64,000 nt of DNA. Origin: Streptomyces sp. ALI-76-A. Its GTDB lineage: Bacteria; Actinomycetota; Actinomycetes; Streptomycetales; Streptomycetaceae. Under the pieces are notes generated by a model, which searched no databases, had not been told where the DNA came from, and saw only the letters and a program-made list of their open reading frames with translations. The stretch lies in assembly GCF_030287445.1 (NCBI RefSeq), contig NZ_JASVWB010000002.1, forward strand, positions 6,820,001 through 6,884,000. The letters are read 5' to 3'. Position 1 is the first letter of the stretch, and each line of letters starts with the position of its first letter. Below, piece by piece: positions 25,402 to 38,957 of this stretch. The position numbers were made by a program, and so were the translations under genes.

Positions 25402-26399
25402 CACACCGCCTCGGCGTGGACGTAGGCGGCCCGCATCACGTCCTCGAGGTCCGCCTCGTCGATGGCGATGCCCGTCACCTCGTACCGCTCGATGACCGTC
25501 TTCAGCGCCTGGTGCACGGACGGGGCGTCGGGCCCGTCCGGACCGAACACGACCTGGGGTCCGTCCTGGCGCAGCACCGCGATCCCCGGCAGCGGCACGA
25601 GGCCGGTGTGCGCGTCGGCGAGCGTCGCCCGCACCTGCCAGGTCGAGCCGAACCTGCGGCGGATCTCGTCGAGGCCGCCGTCCAGGACGAGCCGGCCGTG
25701 ATTGATCAGGACCACCCGTTCGGCGAGCCGTTCGACCTCGGTCATGTCGTGGGTGGTCAGCAGGACCGTCCGGCCCCGCTGCTCGACCTGGTGCCGCAGG
25801 AACTCCCGCACCTGCTCCTTGACCACCACGTCCATGCCGATGGTCGGCTCGTCGAGGAAGACCACCGGCGGGTCGTGCAGCAGGGCGGCGGCGAGGTCGG
25901 AGCGTACGCGCTGGCCGAGCGAGAGGTGGCGCACCCGGGTGTCCCAGAAGGAGGACAGGTCGAGCAGGTCGTCGAACTCCTTGAGGCGAGCGGTGTGTTC
26001 GGCCCCCGGCACCTCGTAGATGTCCCGGAGGATCGCGAACGACTCGCGCACCGGCAGGTCCCACCACAGCTGGGTGCGCTGCCCGAACACCGCGCCGATG
26101 TTCCGGGCGTTGCGCTCACGCTCCCGGTACGGCACCACGCCCGCCACCCGCGCCTCGCCGGAGGTGGGCGTGAGGATGCCGGTGAGCATTTTGATGGTGG
26201 TGGACTTGCCCGCGCCGTTCGGGCCGAGCAGGGCGAGGAGTTCACCGGGAGAGACGTCGAAGCTGATGTCGGACACGGCGTGCTTGGCGACCCGCTCCGG
26301 GTTGACCAGGGAGCGCACCGCGCCGGTGAAGCCGGGGCGGCGGACGGTGGTGTGGAAGGTGCGGGACAGGTCCCGGACCTCGATGCTGCTGCCGCTCAC
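25401..26399 (-). CDS. ABC exporter ATP-binding subunit
   Basis: The 332-residue ATPase starts at GTG (VSGSSIEVRDLSRTF); GAGGGAG lies 8 bases upstream. Walker A is GPNGAGKST (about residues 63-71), the Q-loop VFGQRTQLWWDLPV, the signature LSLGQRVRSDLAAALL, Walker B VVFLDEPTIGMD, and the switch His TTHDM. The extended N-terminus (VNPERVAKHAVSDISFDV) and C-terminal domain fit the COG4586 group. It energises the two ABC-2 permeases that follow. The gap to the upstream GH2 gene is 109 bases, so this operon probably has its own promoter. Confidence 0.9.
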   Translation of the reverse strand: MSGSSIEVRDLSRTFHTTVRRPGFTGAVRSLVNPERVAKHAVSDISFDVSPGELLALLGPNGAGKSTTIKMLTGILTPTSGEARVAGVVPYRERERNARNIGAVFGQRTQLWWDLPVRESFAILRDIYEVPGAEHTARLKEFDDLLDLSSFWDTRVRHLSLGQRVRSDLAAALLHDPPVVFLDEPTIGMDVVVKEQVREFLRHQVEQRGRTVLLTTHDMTEVERLAERVVLINHGRLVLDGGLDEIRRRFGSTWQVRATLADAHTGLVPLPGIAVLRQDGPQVVFGPDGPDAPSVHQALKTVIERYEVTGIAIDEADLEDVMRAAYVHAEAV

Positions 26400-26508
26400 G
26401 TTGTGAACTCCCTCGCAGGGCACGCGAATCGCGGCCGGTCGGCAGGGATCCGACCGGCCGCGGAGGACCTCAAGACGGTGTCAGAATGTCGATCAATAGG
26501 CCAATGGA

Positions 26509-29412
<2,904 letters not shown>

Positions 29413-30306
29413 TCAGCCCTTGATGCCGGTCTGTGCGATCCCCTGCACCAGCCAGCGCTGGAGGAAGAGGAAGACGAACACGAGGGGCAGGATGGAAATG
29501 GCCGTGGCCATGAAGATCAGATGGAAGTTGACGGTCTGGCCGGTCATGTAGTTCGAGAGCGCCACCTGGACGGTCCACGCGCTCGGATCCTGGCCGATGA
29601 CCAGGGGCCACAGGAAGGAGTTCCACCCGCTGATGAACGTGATCGTCGCCATCGCGGCGAAGAAGTTCAGCGAGTTGGGTACGACGACCCGCCAGTACGC
29701 GCCCATGTAACCGAGCCCGTCCACCCGCGCCGCCTCCTCCAGCTCCTTGGGGAACCCCAGGAAGTACTGCCGGAACAGGAAGCAGGTGAAACCACTGAAG
29801 AGGCCCGGAATGATGAGCCCCCGGTAGGTGTCGATCCAGCCGAGGGACGACACCAGCACGAAGCTGGGCACGAAGGTCACGGCGGTCGGGACCATCAGGG
29901 TGCCCAGTACGGCGTAGAAGACCTTGTTGGCGTGCTTGAACGGGATGCGGGCCAGGCCGTAGCCGGCCAGCGAGCAGACCAGCAGCGTACCCACGGTGTG
30001 CAGGACGCCGACGACCGCCGAGTTCCACAGCGAGCGAGCGAAGTCGACCGACGTGTCGTCGAACGGCTCGCTGATGTTGCCCCACTGGATGTCGGTGGGG
30101 AACCACTTCCATTCCTCGCCGGTGATCTCCGGGTCCGTCATCAGCGCGTTGCGGACGATCAGATAGAACGGGATGAGGAAGAGAAGCGCGGCGACGCCGG
30201 TGGCGACGTAGAGGCCGGTCGAGCCGAGCACGCTGCCGGTCCGGACACGACGCGGCTTGGCCGACGTGTCCACCCGGTCCGCCGGAGGTGTCGTGGTGGT
30301 GGTCAC
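29413..30306 (-). CDS. sugar ABC transporter permease, MalG type
   Basis: The 297-residue membrane protein starts at GTG (VTTTTTPPADRVDTSAK), overlapping the upstream permease stop by 4 bases (GTGA). Six helices are visible, the first being LYVATGVAALLFLIPFYLIV. The EAA loop (EEAARVDGLGYMGAYWRVVVPN) that docks on the ATPase is intact. The C-terminal QRWLVQGIAQTGIKG ending is typical of the carbohydrate CUT1 family. It forms the channel with the MalF-type partner. No ATPase gene is in this operon, so a shared MsiK-type ATPase elsewhere is likely; this is inference from known Streptomyces systems. Confidence 0.92.
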   Translation of the reverse strand: MTTTTTPPADRVDTSAKPRRVRTGSVLGSTGLYVATGVAALLFLIPFYLIVRNALMTDPEITGEEWKWFPTDIQWGNISEPFDDTSVDFARSLWNSAVVGVLHTVGTLLVCSLAGYGLARIPFKHANKVFYAVLGTLMVPTAVTFVPSFVLVSSLGWIDTYRGLIIPGLFSGFTCFLFRQYFLGFPKELEEAARVDGLGYMGAYWRVVVPNSLNFFAAMATITFISGWNSFLWPLVIGQDPSAWTVQVALSNYMTGQTVNFHLIFMATAISILPLVFVFLFLQRWLVQGIAQTGIKG

Positions 30307-31268
30307 TTGGACTCCTCCCCCCTTCCGAAGCCCAGGAACTTGCCCTGGAGCAGGGTCACGAGGCAGATCAGTACGGTGAGGATCAGCGCGCCCGCGCTGC
30401 CCGCGCCGTAGTCCTGGCTCTCACCGAGGGCCTTGTAGTACAGCTCCACGAGCGGTGGCCTGCCCCAGGTGGTCTTGTGCAGCAGGTTGAAGAACTCGTC
30501 GAACGCCTGGTACGCCGCCACGAGCAGCAGCAGGATCACGGCGGTGGAGGTCGCCCGCAGCTGCGGCAGGGTGATGTGCCAGAACGTCTGCCAGCCGGGC
30601 TTGGCGCCGTCGATCGCGGCGGCCTCGTACATCTCCTGCGGGATGTTCTGCAGGGCCGCGATGAAGAGGATCATGTAGAAGCCGGCCTGGAGCCAGAGAC
30701 GTACGGTCAGGATGACCAGCCAGTACCACGGCGGGTCGGGGCTGGCCAGCCAGGCGGTGTTGTCGATGCCGAAGAGGCTCAGGAAGGTGTTCATCATGCC
30801 GAAGCGGACACCGCTGAAGATGGACATCTTCCAGACCAGCGAGGCGGCGACATAGCTGACCGCCGTGGGCAGGAAGAACACCGACCGGAAGAACGCCCGC
30901 ATGAACCGCAGCCGGTTCACCATGAGCGCCAGCCCCAGCGAGGCCGCCCAGGTGGTCGGCACGATGAAGACGGCGAACACCGTGAAGGTGACAAGGGACC
31001 CCATGAAGTCCTCGTCGGTCAGCATCGTCACGTAGTTGTCGAAGCCGATGAACGTGCTCGGCGTGACCGTGAAGCGGGCCTCGAAGAACGACAGATACAG
31101 GCTCCACAGGATCGGCAGATAGACGAAGACCGCCAGGCCGATCAGGAATGGCCCGGTGAAGAGCCAGAAGTTGAACGTGGGGGAGCCCCGCACCCCCCGC
31201 CGCGGCTTGGCCGGGGATGCCTTCGCCGGGGTGGGGCTGGAGACGCCGTCCTTGGTGATGGTCGACAT
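30303..31268 (-). CDS. sugar ABC transporter permease, MalF type
   Basis: The 321-residue membrane protein starts at MSTITKDGVSSPTPAKAS. Helices include FWLFTGPFLIGLAVFVYLPIL and FTVFAVFIVPTTWAASLGLAL. The EAA loop reads YEAAAIDGAKPGWQTFWHITLPQL. It is the second gene of the importer operon, 23 bases after the binding-protein gene, and is coupled to the MalG-type gene by a 4-base overlap. Family knowledge places it in the CUT1 oligosaccharide importer class. Confidence 0.92.
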   Translation of the reverse strand: MSTITKDGVSSPTPAKASPAKPRRGVRGSPTFNFWLFTGPFLIGLAVFVYLPILWSLYLSFFEARFTVTPSTFIGFDNYVTMLTDEDFMGSLVTFTVFAVFIVPTTWAASLGLALMVNRLRFMRAFFRSVFFLPTAVSYVAASLVWKMSIFSGVRFGMMNTFLSLFGIDNTAWLASPDPPWYWLVILTVRLWLQAGFYMILFIAALQNIPQEMYEAAAIDGAKPGWQTFWHITLPQLRATSTAVILLLLVAAYQAFDEFFNLLHKTTWGRPPLVELYYKALGESQDYGAGSAGALILTVLICLVTLLQGKFLGFGRGEESK

Positions 31269-31291
31269 GTCGTGAGTACCTGTCCGTCGGT

Positions 31292-32557
31292 CTATCCGAA
31301 GAGCTTCTTGAGCTCGCGGTTGACCTTCGCGTCCGCCTTGGTCAGCTCCGCGTCCGGGTCGCCGCCCTTGCGCACGGAGTTGGCGAGGACGTCCTCCAGG
31401 GCGGTGATGCTGGCCTGGGTCCAGCCGATGTTGTCGAAGTTGCCGTACTCGTTGAAGAGCTTGACGCCCTCAGCGGGCAGACCCGACTTCAGCTTGTCGG
31501 CCGACTCCGCGATCGAGGTGCGGGGCGGGATGTGGAAGCCGTAGGAGAGTGCCCAGTCCTCCTGGTACTCCTTCTGGTCGATCCACAACCACTTCACGTA
31601 CTCCTTGGTCGCGTCGAGGTTCTTGCCCTTGGCGTTGACGAACATCGACCAGCCGCCGTTGTAGACCGAGAGCTTGCCCGCGTCGCCGACCTTCGGGAAC
31701 GGGAAGATGCCGAGGTCGTCGCCGAGCGCCTCCTGCATCTGCGGCATCGCCCACATGCCACACCACTGCATCGCGGTCAGGCCCTGGTTGAGCGCGGACG
31801 GGTCCCAGAAGTCGGTCGGGGCGTCGAGCAGCAGGTCACCGCTGGTGAACAGCTTGCGCAGCTGCTTGAAGCCGTCGACGACCGTGTCCGTGTGGTAAGC
31901 GATCTGGTTCTTGTCGTCGAGGTGCTGCGCGCCCGCTGACCAGATCAGCGGGTTGACCATCGAGTGCAGGGTGTTGCCGAGGTAGGCACCCTTGACCTTG
32001 TCCGTGGTCAGCTTGGCGGCGGCCTCGATCAGCTCCTCCAGCGTCTGCGGGACCTCGACGCCGGCCTTCTCGAACATCGAGGGCCGGTAGAAGAAGAACT
32101 GCGGGTCGTCGATCATCCGGATGCCGTATATCTTGCCGTCGACCGTGTGCGACTGGATGTCGGCCTGGTTGAAGTCGTCCTTGACCGGGTCGATCAGATC
32201 GGTCAGGTCCGCGACCTGGCCGCTCTCGATCATCTGCAACTGCGGGTGGAACTCGAAGCAGTCGGGGGCTTCGTCCGTGAGCAGCGAGGCGAAGAGCTTG
32301 CTCTCGAAGTTGGAGCCGGTGATCCACTGCGTGGTCACGTTGGCGTCCTTGTAGGCCTTGGCGTACTTCTTGATGGCCTGCTCGGTGCCCGCCTCGCCGT
32401 ACGCGTGGAAGTACTGGGTGAGGTTCTTCCCCGAACCGCCCCCGCTGCTGCGGCCGGTGTTGCCGCCGCAGGCGGCGAGCCCGCCCGCGGCGGTCAGGCC
32501 CAGGGCGGCCCGCAGTACGGTCCGGCGGTCCCAGCTGCTGTTGCTCAATGCCGACAT
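31292..32557 (-). CDS. sugar-binding lipoprotein of the ABC importer
   Basis: The 421-residue protein is read from MSALSNSSWDRRTVLRAALG; AAGGAC precedes this ATG. It has a twin-arginine motif (DRRTVLRA) followed by the lipobox LAAC, so it is probably a Tat-exported lipoprotein. The mature part has the periplasmic-binding fold of solute-binding family 1 (ITGSNFESKLFASLLTDEAPDCFEF, MQWCGMWAMPQMQEALG). It captures an oligosaccharide outside the cell for the two permeases. Linkage to GH2 suggests a beta-galactoside ligand. This is the first gene of the operon; a 7-bp inverted repeat lies in its upstream region. Confidence 0.92.
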   Translation of the reverse strand: MSALSNSSWDRRTVLRAALGLTAAGGLAACGGNTGRSSGGGSGKNLTQYFHAYGEAGTEQAIKKYAKAYKDANVTTQWITGSNFESKLFASLLTDEAPDCFEFHPQLQMIESGQVADLTDLIDPVKDDFNQADIQSHTVDGKIYGIRMIDDPQFFFYRPSMFEKAGVEVPQTLEELIEAAAKLTTDKVKGAYLGNTLHSMVNPLIWSAGAQHLDDKNQIAYHTDTVVDGFKQLRKLFTSGDLLLDAPTDFWDPSALNQGLTAMQWCGMWAMPQMQEALGDDLGIFPFPKVGDAGKLSVYNGGWSMFVNAKGKNLDATKEYVKWLWIDQKEYQEDWALSYGFHIPPRTSIAESADKLKSGLPAEGVKLFNEYGNFDNIGWTQASITALEDVLANSVRKGGDPDAELTKADAKVNRELKKLFG

Positions 32558-32650
32558 GGTGACGTCCTTGTCTCGAGTCCGGCGGCGCTCAGTCACTCAG
32601 GCGAAAGTTGGCTCAAAGAGGCTTGCGGAGCGGGACGCTAACCTTCGGCT

Positions 32651-32680
32651 AAGGCTTCGGCAAGGGGTTGGACGAAGCCT
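32651..32680. promoter_or_regulatory. inverted repeat upstream of the sugar importer operon
   Basis: GGCTTCG and CGAAGCC form a 7-bp inverted repeat separated by about 16 bases in the region before the binding-protein gene and after the ROK regulator gene. It may be an operator for the operon or a weak terminator for the ROK gene; the two cannot be told apart here. Confidence 0.35.
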
Positions 32681-32771
32681 GTTCGAAGCGTTGCGTAGTG
32701 TTCGGCATACCGGACGTGACAGAGCGCGGGCCGCCGTACCGGTGGCCCGCGCAGCTTTTCCCGGCCGAGCC

Positions 32772-34019
32772 TCAGTCTCGGGAGGCGGGGAAGTGACGCC
32801 GGACGGTCCTCCCGCCCGAGGGTTTCTGGCTCACCGCGTTGAGCGCCCCTTCGAGCGCGAAGGTCGCGGCGCCCAGACACACCGGATCGGTGGGAATGGG
32901 CGAGAGGACGATCTCCGTGGCGGCCAGCGGCCGCGGCAGCGCGTGCCGGGCCACGGCCTCGCGCACCTCGGCCAGCAGGGGCTCGCCGAGCGCGGCCGCG
33001 ACCCAACTGCTGAGCACGACCACCTCCGGGTTGAACAGGTTGATCAGGTCGGCGACGCCGGCGCCGAGGTACCGGGCGGTGTCGCGGACCACCTTGACCG
33101 CCACCGGGTCGCGCGCCGCGACCCCGCGGGCCAGGGCGTCGATGGTCGCCGTCTGGTCCTCCGGGTGCAGCAGCGTGCTGCGGGGGCTGAGTTCCCGCAG
33201 GTTCAGCATGATGCCGGGCGCGCCGACGTACGTCTCTACGCAGCCGTGGTTGCCGCAGTGGCACAGCCGTCCGTCCAGCACGAGCGTGGTGTGGCCCCAC
33301 TCGCCGGCGCTGTTGCTCACGCCCCGGTGCAGCCCCCCGCCCAGCACCAGCCCGGCGCCCACCCCGGTCCCCAGGTTGACCACCACCGCGTTCCCGCGCC
33401 CGCGCGCGGCACCGAACCAGAGCTCGGCCACCGCGCAGGCCCGCAGCGGATTGTCCAGGTGGAGGGGGTAGGCGATGTGCTCGGTGAGCAGGTCGAGCAG
33501 CGGCACGTCGTGCCAGTCCCAGTTGGGCGCGTACTCCGAGATGCCGGTCGCCCGGTCCACCTGACCCGGCACACTCACCCCGACGCCGAGCACCCGCGCG
33601 CCCTCGACCCCGGCCTGTGCGACCACCGAGCCGACGGCGGCGGCGACATGGCCGACCACCTGCTCCGGCAGGCTCTCACCGGGACGCACGTCCTCCTCGG
33701 CGCGGGCCAGGACGTTCAGCGCGAGGTCGAACAGCTCGACGTGGACATAGGTCTCCGCGATGTCGACACCGATCAGCGCGCCCCCCGACGCGTTGACGGC
33801 GACCAGGCCCCGGGGGCGGCCGCCCGCCGAGTCCTCGAACCCGACCTCCGTGATCATCCGGAGTTCGAGCAGCTCGCCGACGAGGGTGGCGACCGTGGCG
33901 AGGCTCAGGCCGGTGGTGGCGGCCAGCTCCTGCCGGGAGGTGGGCGACGCGGCGATGATCTGGCGCAGCACCTCGTAGCGGTTCGCGGTGCGGATGTCAC
34001 GTGAAGTGCCGCGCCTCAT
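32772..34019 (-). CDS. ROK-family transcriptional repressor
   Basis: The 415-residue protein starts at MRRGTSRDIRTANRYEVLRQ with GGGAGGAAG before the ATG. It has an N-terminal winged helix (SPTSRQELAATTGLSLATVATLVGEL, about 28-55) and a ROK sugar-kinase-like domain with VVVNLGTGVGAGLVLGGGLHRG and the zinc motif CHCGNHGC. Regulators of this type (NagC/XylR class) repress sugar uptake genes and release DNA when the sugar binds. It lies directly upstream of, and on the same strand as, the galactoside importer/lacZ operon, which is its likely target. Confidence 0.92.
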   Translation of the reverse strand: MRRGTSRDIRTANRYEVLRQIIAASPTSRQELAATTGLSLATVATLVGELLELRMITEVGFEDSAGGRPRGLVAVNASGGALIGVDIAETYVHVELFDLALNVLARAEEDVRPGESLPEQVVGHVAAAVGSVVAQAGVEGARVLGVGVSVPGQVDRATGISEYAPNWDWHDVPLLDLLTEHIAYPLHLDNPLRACAVAELWFGAARGRGNAVVVNLGTGVGAGLVLGGGLHRGVSNSAGEWGHTTLVLDGRLCHCGNHGCVETYVGAPGIMLNLRELSPRSTLLHPEDQTATIDALARGVAARDPVAVKVVRDTARYLGAGVADLINLFNPEVVVLSSWVAAALGEPLLAEVREAVARHALPRPLAATEIVLSPIPTDPVCLGAATFALEGALNAVSQKPSGGRTVRRHFPASRD

Positions 34020-34212
34020 CGGACTTCCTCCCTGGCAGACGCCGTTGCGACGGGTTCGGGCCGGGTGCGAGGGGTGTCTTCGGGTGCCTTCCGCGAGACA
34101 CGGCGCACGGGCCGGGCCCCGCCCCCTCGGCTCGTGCCGGGACGGCATGGGCACCGGCGCGGCGTCAGGCTATGGGCAGGCGAGGACTTTCGACAAGGGC
34201 TTAGGAAAGGGG

Positions 34213-34222
34213 CTTTATAAAG
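34213..34222. promoter_or_regulatory. AT-rich palindrome between ROK and aldO genes
   Basis: CTTTATAAAG is a perfect 10-bp palindrome in otherwise GC-rich DNA, abutting the aldO stop codon and about 195 bases upstream of the ROK start. GACTTT at about 34185 and AAAGTC at 34219-34224 form a wider inverted repeat around it. It may be part of the ROK promoter region. Confidence 0.35.
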
Positions 34223-36977
<2,755 letters not shown>

Positions 36978-37094
36978 GCCGGGGAGCCGTCGGCCCGGCA
37001 GTCGTCGGCCGGAATCGGTTCGCGCCGGTCCGGATGAGTCGTCCGGGCGTGGCGTCCGTACTACAGGCCGGAGTCGTGGGGCGCGACGCTGTGT

Positions 37095-37119
37095 CATGAC
37101 AAGTGGACACGGCGCTTGT
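37095..37119. promoter_or_regulatory. inverted repeat upstream of the sigma/CBM2 gene
   Basis: TGACAAG (37095-37101) and CTTGTCA (37113-37119) form a perfect 7-bp inverted repeat with an 11-base spacer, about 104-128 bases before the start of the sigma-like gene. It is placed like an operator in its promoter region. Confidence 0.45.
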
Positions 37120-37222
37120 CAGTTGTGCGGAAGACGTGAAAAGCTCGTCCCCTGCCGCGAGGTTCCCCCCAACTCCTTTGCCAGTATGGCGAGTTGACTT
37201 CGCTTGTGATCGCAGGAGACCC

Positions 37223-38695
37223 ATGCCCGACCTGCCCACTCCCCAGGACGCCGCCGAGGCCGCGCTGTTCTCCGAGTGCTGGGATGCCGTGCTCTCCTAC
37301 GCCGACCTGTGCACGTCCGGGTCCACCGCGGCCACCCGGCTGGCCACCGAGGCGTTCTCCCTCGGGATGCGGGAGGTCCGCACCGCCGAGGCCGCCCCGG
37401 CCCGCGGCACCGGCCGCCGCTCGGCCCGCCTGCCCCGCATACCGATGCTGCTGACCGCCGTCCGGAACACGGCGGCGGCCTGGGAGTCCCAGGGCCAGGG
37501 CCACCAGCTCGACCCCGAACTGCGACTGTGGCTCAACTCCGACAAGGCCGCCCGCTACACCGGCCCCCCGCTGCGCCGCCCGCTCGCCCTGCGCGGACTG
37601 CGGGACCTCCAGGAACCGGACGCGGCCCTGCTGTGGCTGGCCGAGGTGGAGGCACTGCCGCTGCCCGTCGTGGCCCGCCGGCTCGGCCACGACCCGGCCG
37701 TGGTGAGCGAGGAACTCTCCCAGGTGCGGAGCCTGTTCCGGGACCGCTGCCACCGCGCCCACCTCGACACACCGATGGACGCGCAGTGCCGCAGCTACGC
37801 CCGGCTGCTGGACGCGGTCACCCGGTCGCCCGCCGCCGACACCCCCAACGACCTCTCCCGGCACCTCGCGCGCTGCGTGGAGTGCGCGGAGGCCGCCGCC
37901 TGTCTGCGGCTGCACGGCGGCGGACTGCCCGGGGCGCTGGCCGGCGGGGTGATCGGCTGGGGCGGCCTCGCCTATCTGGAGCGCCGCCGCCGGGCCGCCG
38001 ACGTGCGCCTGGGCGCCGGACGCCCGGGACCGGCCGACGCCGACGCACCCCCGAACCCGGGCGCCCAGAAGGCCCGCGTCGCACGCAACGGCCTCCTGGT
38101 CGCCGCCGTGCTCGTGTCCCTGCTGGCGCTCGGCGTGTCGATGATGCCGGGCGGCACCGACCACGGCACGGCGCAACCCGGCGACACCGGGGACCGGCAG
38201 CCGGTGGCCGACCCCGGCCCCTCCGTCCCGCTGACCGACGCGCGCTCCACCGCCTCCCCGAAGCCGTCGGACCCCGCCACGACGGGCACGCCCACCCCGT
38301 CCCGGGGGAAGAACCCCGACACCGAGGCCCAGGGCACGGCCACCTCCACCGCGCCCCGCGACCCCGGCACGGACGAGCCCGCGACCTGCACCGTCACCTA
38401 CGACCTGGTCAACCAGTGGCCCGACGGCTTCCAGGCCACCGTCACCGTCACCAGCGAGCGACCCCTCGACACCTGGCAGGTCGCCTGGTCCTTCCGCGAC
38501 GGCCAGAAGGTCGCCCAGATGTGGGACGCGAGCTTCGCCCAGAACGGCTCCCGCGTCACCGCCACCGCCGCCGACTACAACAAGTCGGTCCCCGCGGACG
38601 GCTCCCTCGCCTTCGGCTTCCTCGCCTCCTGGCAGGCCAAGAACGCACCGGCGTACGACTTCACCCTGAACGGGCAGAGCTGTACGAAGGCCTGA
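37223..38695 (+). CDS. sigma factor-like / zinc anti-sigma / membrane / CBM2 fusion protein
   Basis: The 490-residue protein starts at MPDLPTPQDAAEAALF (AGGAG before the ATG). Residues about 10-60 resemble ECF sigma region 2 (FSECWDAVLSYADLC) and about 125-180 region 4 (ALLWLAEVEALPLPVVARRLGH). Then comes HLARCVEC (His214, Cys218, Cys221), the HX3CX2C zinc motif of anti-sigma domains. One membrane helix (about 288-308, NGLLVAAVLVSLLALGVSMM) is followed by a Pro/Thr/Ser linker and a C-terminal CBM2-type module (about 390-487; NQWPDGFQATVTVTS, GFLASW) that binds cellulose or chitin in known members. The layout suggests a one-piece sensor with an outside sugar-binding end and an inside transcription-control end. 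Confidence 0.85.
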   Translation: MPDLPTPQDAAEAALFSECWDAVLSYADLCTSGSTAATRLATEAFSLGMREVRTAEAAPARGTGRRSARLPRIPMLLTAVRNTAAAWESQGQGHQLDPELRLWLNSDKAARYTGPPLRRPLALRGLRDLQEPDAALLWLAEVEALPLPVVARRLGHDPAVVSEELSQVRSLFRDRCHRAHLDTPMDAQCRSYARLLDAVTRSPAADTPNDLSRHLARCVECAEAAACLRLHGGGLPGALAGGVIGWGGLAYLERRRRAADVRLGAGRPGPADADAPPNPGAQKARVARNGLLVAAVLVSLLALGVSMMPGGTDHGTAQPGDTGDRQPVADPGPSVPLTDARSTASPKPSDPATTGTPTPSRGKNPDTEAQGTATSTAPRDPGTDEPATCTVTYDLVNQWPDGFQATVTVTSERPLDTWQVAWSFRDGQKVAQMWDASFAQNGSRVTATAADYNKSVPADGSLAFGFLASWQAKNAPAYDFTLNGQSCTKA

Positions 38696-38716
38696 ACGGA
38701 CCGGGCGGAAAAGGCG

Positions 38717-38746
38717 TTGAGGGGCGCCACCGGGCCGGGCTAGAGT
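38717..38746 (+). promoter_or_regulatory. sigma-70-like promoter before the leader ORF and rsgA
   Basis: TTGAGG (38717-38722) and TAGAGT (38741-38746), separated by 18 bases, match the -35 and -10 pattern of the main Streptomyces sigma factor. It would start transcription about 70 bases before the 23-codon ORF. Confidence 0.55.
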
Positions 38747-38821
38747 GACGGAGATCCACGCGGTGGCCGTCGGCCGCCGCGGGCCGAGCAAGAGCGCGAG
38801 TGCATGAGGAGGTGTCGACCG

Positions 38822-38893
38822 ATGGCTGTCGTCGAGATGGGCGCTGCCCGCATCCAGGAGCACATCGAGTCCACCTCCGTGGCCGCCGGCTGA
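38822..38893 (+). CDS. 23-residue leader peptide candidate
   Basis: The ORF MAVVEMGAARIQEHIESTSV (23 residues) has a strong AGGAGG 9 bases before its ATG; an in-frame ATG six codons earlier is also possible. It lies between a good promoter and rsgA. Its product matches nothing I know and has no signal or membrane segment. A perfect 8-bp hairpin stem follows 15 bases after its stop. It could be a translated leader that controls rsgA, or a small protein in its own right. It is shorter than usual gene-finder limits. Confidence 0.45.
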   Translation: MAVVEMGAARIQEHIESTSVAAG

Positions 38894-38907
38894 CGATTCC
38901 TCACCTC

Positions 38908-38927
38908 CACGCGTGTCCGCACGCGTG
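38908..38927 (+). promoter_or_regulatory. hairpin between the leader ORF and rsgA
   Basis: CACGCGTG-TCCG-CACGCGTG forms a perfect 8-bp stem with a four-base loop, 31 bases before the rsgA start. A second short stem (CCCT 38940-38943 with AGGG 38948-38951) covers part of the ribosome-binding site. Both could affect rsgA translation or elongation. Confidence 0.4.
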
Positions 38928-38957
38928 TGCCGGGGCCACCCCTGTGAAGGGTCACCC

